A DNA stretch of 64,000 nt from Cellulomonas terrae (lineage in GTDB: Bacteria > Actinomycetota > Actinomycetes > Actinomycetales > Cellulomonadaceae): NCBI RefSeq assembly GCF_007990265.1, contig NZ_BJWH01000004.1, forward strand, positions 186,001 to 250,000. The letters are read 5' to 3'. The number at the start of each line of letters is the position of its first letter. Position 1 is the stretch's first letter. This document shows, in pieces, positions 60,801-64,000 of this stretch. The notes under the pieces are model-generated. The model was given only the letters and a program-made list of their open reading frames with translations, was not told where the DNA came from and did not search any database. A program made the position numbers and the translations under genes.

Positions 60801-63020
60801 GGCGACGTCCCCGTCCACTACGAGTTCGAGGAGAGCGAGGGGGCGTCGGCGGCCAACACCGGCACCGACTCGTCGGTCGGGGCGGCGACCCTGACGGGCA
60901 ACGCCGGCTGGTCCGCGAACGGTGTGCTCGGCGGCGCGCTCGACCTGTCGGGCGGCTCCAACGCGAACGCCGTGGACCTGCCGGACAACCTGCTGCAGGG
61001 TGCGGAGAGCTTCTCCACCTCGTTCTGGGTCCGTCCGGACACCAAGGCGAACTGGATCGGCCTGTTCCACCTCGGGGACGGGCTGGAGGGCGCGGGCAGC
61101 TTCTTCCAGATCCAGATGCAGACCCAGGCGGCGGGGGGCACCGGCCTGGCGGCGACCTTCAAGGCGAAGGGCAGCGCCCTGCAGGAACGCGTCTACGCGA
61201 CGCCGACGAAGGACGTCGTCGCCAACCAGTGGAACCACGTCGCGTTCACCCGCACGGGCGCGACCGGCACGCTGTACCTGAACGGCGTGGCCGTCGCGAG
61301 CCGGGACGATCTCACCATCGACATGACCGACGTCGGGCCCACGTCGAACAACTGGCTGGGCCGCAACGGGTTCCCCGACCCGGCGTACGACGGGCTCATG
61401 GACGACGTCCGGATCTACACGTCCACGCTGTCGGCGGACGACGTGGGGGCCCTGTACGACGACGGCACCGCGCTGCGCACGACGACGACGGTCACGGCCG
61501 ACCCGGCCTCCCCGTCACCGTTCGCGGAGCCGGTGGCCTTCACGGCCACGGTCGAGGGTGAGGACGGCGAGCCGGCGACCGGCTCGGTCGCGCTGTGGGT
61601 GGACGGGGCTGCCGTCGGCACGACGCAGACCCTGACGGCGGGGGTGGCGACGTTCCCCGAGCTCACGCTCAAGCGCGGCGACCACCAGGTCGAGGCGCGG
61701 TTCGTGGCCGCCGAGGGCTGGCGGGACTCGACGGGCACGCTCACGCACACGGTCCAGGGGCCGCCCCCGGGATCGGGGGTGCCCATCCGGTACACGTTCG
61801 ACGAGGGGACGGGCACCACAGCCGCCAACAGCGGTCTGGACCAGTCGATCGGGGCGGCGACGCTCCAGGGCAGCACCGGCTGGACGCCGAGCGGGAAGTT
61901 CGGCGCCGCGCTCTCGCTGCCCGGCGGCGGATCCGCCACGGGCAACCAGGCCCGCCTGCCGGACGACGTCCAGGCCGGCATGGACGAGGAGTTCAGCGTG
62001 TCCGTGTGGGCACGACCGGACGTCCTGCCCGCCTGGGTCCCGCTCGTGCAGATCGGCAGCAGCACGGACACGTTCTTCCTGCTGCAGTCGAACACGAACG
62101 CGGCCGGTGCCACCGGGTTCGCCGCCACGTTCAAGAAGGCCGGGGTCGCCAACCAGGAGCGGTTGACCCTCGGTGGCGGCAACGACCTGCCGCTGAACCA
62201 GTGGACGCACGTCGTCTACACGCACAGCGGCACCACCGGGAAGATCTACTTCAACGGTGAGCTGAGGGGCACCCGGACCGACTTCACGCTCGACATGAGT
62301 GACGTCGGGGTGGCCGGGAGCACGACCGCCAACCTGATCGGTGGCACCAGCTGGCCGGACGGGCGGTTCGACGGCCTGGTCGACGAGTTCCAGATGTTCG
62401 GCTACGCGCTGACCGAGGAGCAGATCGACGACCTGCTCGAGGGCCCCCCGCCCCCCAACACGGCGCCGACCGGGGTCGCCGACTCCTGGACGACCCCGCA
62501 GGGCGATCCCCTCACGGTCGCGGCGCCGGGCGTCCTGGCCAACGACACCGACGCCGAGGGCAACCCGCTCACGGCCACGAACGTCACCCAGCCGGCGCAC
62601 GGCACGGTGACGCTGGCGGCCGCAGGAGGGTTCACCTACACGCCCGCGGCCGGGTTCTCCGGCACGGACACGTTCACCTACCGGGCGAACGACGGGACGC
62701 TCCCGTCCGCGCCCGTGACCGTGACCGTGACCGTCGTGGCGGCGGGACCGCAGGTCGCGGTCACGACCTCGACCCGCTGTGTCGCGGGCAAGGTCGTGCT
62801 GGTCGTCACGGCAGCCAACCAGGGTCCGGGGGCCGCCACGGTGACCACCCAGACCCCGTACGGCACCGCGTCGTTCGGCGTGATCGCCGCGGGCGCGAGC
62901 GCCAGCAAGGCCCTCACCACCCGGTTGGCCGGCATTCCCGCGGCGACGGTGACCACCACCGTGACCGCGAGCGGCACCCGGACGATCGAGACCCCGGTCG
63001 CCGCGGCCACCTGCGGCTGA
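57843..63020 (+). CDS. Secreted ThuA / copper-radical (galactose/glyoxal oxidase-like) fusion with LamG modules
   Basis: A 1725-residue exported protein. Order: signal peptide (about 1-42); ThuA-like glutamine-amidotransferase fold (about 48-275, GGGGFMGLHYTG); seven-bladed oxidase propeller (about 290-720); galactose-oxidase C-terminal Ig domain (about 725-815); a binding-type beta domain (820-980); LamG-like 1 (990-1200); Ig-like Big_3_5 (1205-1305); LamG-like 2 (1312-1535, a repeat of the first); cadherin-like domain (1538-1632); small tail. Residues matching the AA5 copper-radical site are Cys375 (LFCSM), Tyr429 (RWYPT), Tyr666-His667 (LYHSAA) and His748 (VTHGF); galactose oxidase has C228, Y272, Y495, H496, H581. 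Predicted: O2-dependent oxidation of an alcohol or aldehyde of a bound glycan, releasing H2O2. Confidence 0.85.
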   Translation: MNLRRRSVRVRTERPRRSVLHLVALAAALAVAVPATAAPASAAAVDDEVLKVLLFYKPNFHASHVQARQAVRDLATELATEHDRTLEIQETEDPAAFTTANLATVDAMVFAQTGGVLFDAAQRAALEAYIRGGGGFMGLHYTGWSVGQSEHDVNPFYARLVGAMSEGHPENPAVRPGRVVVNDVLHPLTQGLPTSFTRSDEWYDWTVNPAPDVRTLLLADEASYGGGRQGTSHPITWCQEIDAGRSWYSAMGHEGTAYSEPVIRTQMRNGLAYASGLLEADCSAPSKEANGAWSDVTPWPLMPINMALTSDGTVQSFGSVGGWGNDTAPYDWTGNSTITQGGQMEVDVWDPAQERTLANLRTGILPNTTYTDLFCSMQVQNPHDHSTMTVGGDDGLGGNAPNDAAIGVTSYTTNNGLQNEAPMNYPRWYPTGTTMPNGDIVVQGGSLRGGPGGPGVLTPEIYTPDEGSGWRTLDGARSPAAYGDGGADHPGADENRWWYPRAFVTPGSGTLFNISGTQMFELDPAGNGGEGELTLRGTLPAGIANQGADGNPVGATSTATMYRPGKILQVGGGWWANGGGPDGARAGFTVDITGGTANPVITATEPMEHQRHWATSTVLPDGDVLVTGGGRTNNGGGGYVTNAEIWDPETGEWTTVAAPYEHARLYHSAALLLPDGRVMVGGGGAPGPRNYTDVEYYSPAYLFDGQEPAERPEITEAPDAIGYDGTFGIETSGDVSRVTLVRNGSVTHGFNNDQNFQDLEFTQVPGSGEVTITAPQDGTYAPPGAYMLFVFDADGTPSVASIVDIDPEVPMDKRTPQVVDQFEYPRLPTDWRGGNPAAVVDVAPGNARMAPWTVDSQVQLVRGTAPGQGGLGLTGYHVALGGSGSLERTLTGLEPDREYRISLRYARDSRSAAGSGPGTAALSVGSLSTTLTATTDTPSQSSGPITFGTYVGTFTATARTETLSLAGAGAGLVIDDLVVIGVDPGLGDVPVHYEFEESEGASAANTGTDSSVGAATLTGNAGWSANGVLGGALDLSGGSNANAVDLPDNLLQGAESFSTSFWVRPDTKANWIGLFHLGDGLEGAGSFFQIQMQTQAAGGTGLAATFKAKGSALQERVYATPTKDVVANQWNHVAFTRTGATGTLYLNGVAVASRDDLTIDMTDVGPTSNNWLGRNGFPDPAYDGLMDDVRIYTSTLSADDVGALYDDGTALRTTTTVTADPASPSPFAEPVAFTATVEGEDGEPATGSVALWVDGAAVGTTQTLTAGVATFPELTLKRGDHQVEARFVAAEGWRDSTGTLTHTVQGPPPGSGVPIRYTFDEGTGTTAANSGLDQSIGAATLQGSTGWTPSGKFGAALSLPGGGSATGNQARLPDDVQAGMDEEFSVSVWARPDVLPAWVPLVQIGSSTDTFFLLQSNTNAAGATGFAATFKKAGVANQERLTLGGGNDLPLNQWTHVVYTHSGTTGKIYFNGELRGTRTDFTLDMSDVGVAGSTTANLIGGTSWPDGRFDGLVDEFQMFGYALTEEQIDDLLEGPPPPNTAPTGVADSWTTPQGDPLTVAAPGVLANDTDAEGNPLTATNVTQPAHGTVTLAAAGGFTYTPAAGFSGTDTFTYRANDGTLPSAPVTVTVTVVAAGPQVAVTTSTRCVAGKVVLVVTAANQGPGAATVTTQTPYGTASFGVIAAGASASKALTTRLAGIPAATVTTTVTASGTRTIETPVAAATCG

Positions 63021-63035
63021 CCCGGGATCCCGCAC

Positions 63036-63075
63036 GCGGTGGCCCGTGACCCGACGACGGGCCACGGGCCACCGC
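63036..63075 (+). terminator. Terminator after the ThuA-oxidase gene
   Basis: A perfect 13-bp stem (GCGGTGGCCCGTG / CACGGGCCACCGC) with a 14-base loop, 16 bp past the stop. Confidence 0.75.
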
Positions 63076-63153
63076 ACCCCCACCTGAACCGGCCACCCCG
63101 GCCGGGCGTCGACATGTGGCAGCGAGGACGCTGTCCACAGGATGGAGATCTCT

Positions 63154-63798
63154 ATGACGAGGAACAGTGCGATCGCGGCTCGGGTCGCGATGGCGTCCGT
63201 CGGCGGCGCTCTGCTGCTGGGAGTCGGTGGCGCCGCGTTCGCCGACGAGCTGCAGCAGTCGGACGGCGTCGAGGTGCTGACGACGATCGAGCCGTTGACC
63301 GGTCCCGGCACCCTGGCGATGACCGTCGCGGCCAGCTCGACGACGCTGACCGAGGGCGTGTCGGACGACACCACCCAGCGTCAGTTCTTCGGTGCCCTCC
63401 CGTCGGTGACCATCACCGACACGCGCACCACGATCCCGGAGGGGGCTGCGTGGGCGGTCGTCGGCCAGGCGTCGGACCTCGTCTCGACGGACGGCGGGGG
63501 CCAGCCGGCTATCTCGGCCGGCTACCTCGGCTGGACGCCGAGCGTCGTCGACCCCGGTGAGACCTATGAGGTGCTCCCCGGCGACCAGGTCGACACGATC
63601 CTGGACGACGGGCCGAACAACGTCGGCCTCGAAGGCATCGCGGGCCCCGAGCTGCTCGCGATGACGCTGAACGACTCGGCGACGACGCAGGCCGTCGCGG
63701 GCTCCTGGACGGCGAACGCCGGCCTGTTCCTGAAGGTGCCGCTGAACACGCCGGCGGGTGCGTACTCGTCCGTGCTCACGCTCTCGCTGTTCGAGTAA
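63154..63798 (+). CDS. Secreted beta-sandwich protein, WxL-domain-like
   Basis: A 214-residue exported protein: signal peptide (about 1-30, ending AAFADE) and an all-beta mature part. The end GSWTANAGLFLKVPLNTPAG...LTLSLFE resembles the closing strands of WxL surface domains (W, then VP, AG-Y, TLTLSL). No sortase motif. ATG 63154 is preferred to 63142 because GGAG lies seven bases before it. The next gene looks like a DUF916-type partner, as in WxL clusters; the pair probably sits on peptidoglycan. Confidence 0.6.
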   Translation: MTRNSAIAARVAMASVGGALLLGVGGAAFADELQQSDGVEVLTTIEPLTGPGTLAMTVAASSTTLTEGVSDDTTQRQFFGALPSVTITDTRTTIPEGAAWAVVGQASDLVSTDGGGQPAISAGYLGWTPSVVDPGETYEVLPGDQVDTILDDGPNNVGLEGIAGPELLAMTLNDSATTQAVAGSWTANAGLFLKVPLNTPAGAYSSVLTLSLFE

Positions 63799-63861
63799 CC
63801 GTTCGCGGACGGGGCTGTGGGCAGACCCACGGACCCGTCCGGCACTCATGAGGGAGTTCTC

Positions 63862-64000
63862 GTGATCTGTCGTCCCGTCCTCGTGCGCGCCGCGGCCGCA
63901 CTGCTGTTCGGCGCGCTCCTGGTCGTCCCGGCCACCGCCACCACCGCGGCCGCCGCGGCGGACGCCGGCGGCGCGGTCACCTGGTCCGTGCAACCCGCGG
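63862..64000 (+). CDS. Start of a DUF916/WxL-partner-like surface protein (partial)
   Basis: GTG at 63862 after AGGGAG; 46 codons to the right edge, open. Signal peptide (CRPVLVRAAAALLFGALLVV, cleavage after about residue 34), then DAGGAVTWSVQPA. That opening strand is typical of the WxL-protein peptidoglycan-binding domain (DUF916), which usually starts with TWSVQPA followed by a GPDGR-like turn. Only the N-terminus is visible, so the call rests on this and on the neighbour. Confidence 0.5.
   Translation, partial: MICRPVLVRAAAALLFGALLVVPATATTAAAAADAGGAVTWSVQPA

Noticed and set aside
57837..61238. A long minus-strand frame opposite the ThuA-oxidase gene
   Set aside because: Valine/arginine/glycine-rich antisense product with no domain; the plus-strand frame carries a signal peptide and all oxidase ligands.

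Overview
The window is about 64 kb of very GC-rich DNA with dense genes, frequent GTG starts, 4-base ATGA/GTGA gene overlaps and several apparently leaderless promoters. Gene content (cydABDC, a long Rne/Rng ribonuclease, rplU-rpmA-obgE-proB, proA-nadD-rsfS followed by a histidine phosphatase, secreted plant-polysaccharide enzymes, F420-type PPOX oxidoreductase) points to an actinobacterium of the Cellulomonas type (Cellulomonadaceae). This is inferred from protein character and synteny, not from a database match.

Layout. 1-9.6 kb: end of an Fpg/Nei glycosylase, a D-2-hydroxyacid dehydrogenase, a DevR/DosR-like response regulator, and a cydA-cydB-cydD-cydC operon whose last gene is a DosS-like two-GAF histidine kinase. 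10-24.7 kb: housekeeping core (rne, rplU, rpmA, obgE, proB, proA, nadD, rsfS, histidine phosphatase, tRNA-Ala). proB and proA are separated by a nitroreductase remnant, an aldo/keto reductase and a rhodanese. 24.7-27.8 kb: accessory segment beside tRNA-Ala, with a duplicated tRNA 3' end, ~53-bp imperfect direct repeats and a TetR/ABC-2 exporter operon. 27.8-32.4 kb: secreted EEP-fold protein, PD40 lipoprotein, ZIP-like membrane protein and an M15 carboxypeptidase.

32.5-47.5 kb is a beta-1,4-galactan utilisation locus. A secreted GH53 endo-galactanase cuts galactan outside the cell; a CUT1 ABC importer (binding protein and two permeases, no ATPase) takes up oligosaccharides; cytoplasmic GH2 and two GH42 beta-galactosidases finish hydrolysis. 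Two LacI repressors sit with two different perfect palindromic operators.

48.8-63.0 kb is the most unusual part. An IclR regulator is divergent from kduI-kduD, a complete CUT2 sugar importer and an aldehyde dehydrogenase, followed by a 1725-residue secreted protein. That protein fuses a ThuA-like domain to a galactose-oxidase-type copper-radical oxidase (all five active-site residues visible) and LamG-like binding modules. Promoter-proximal DNA of kduI and of the oxidase gene share two sequence motifs. I infer an oxidative galactose/uronate route: extracellular oxidation of galactosyl C6 to the aldehyde, import, oxidation to the uronate, then KduI/KduD. The window ends in a WxL/DUF916-like cell-surface gene pair, the second cut by the right edge.
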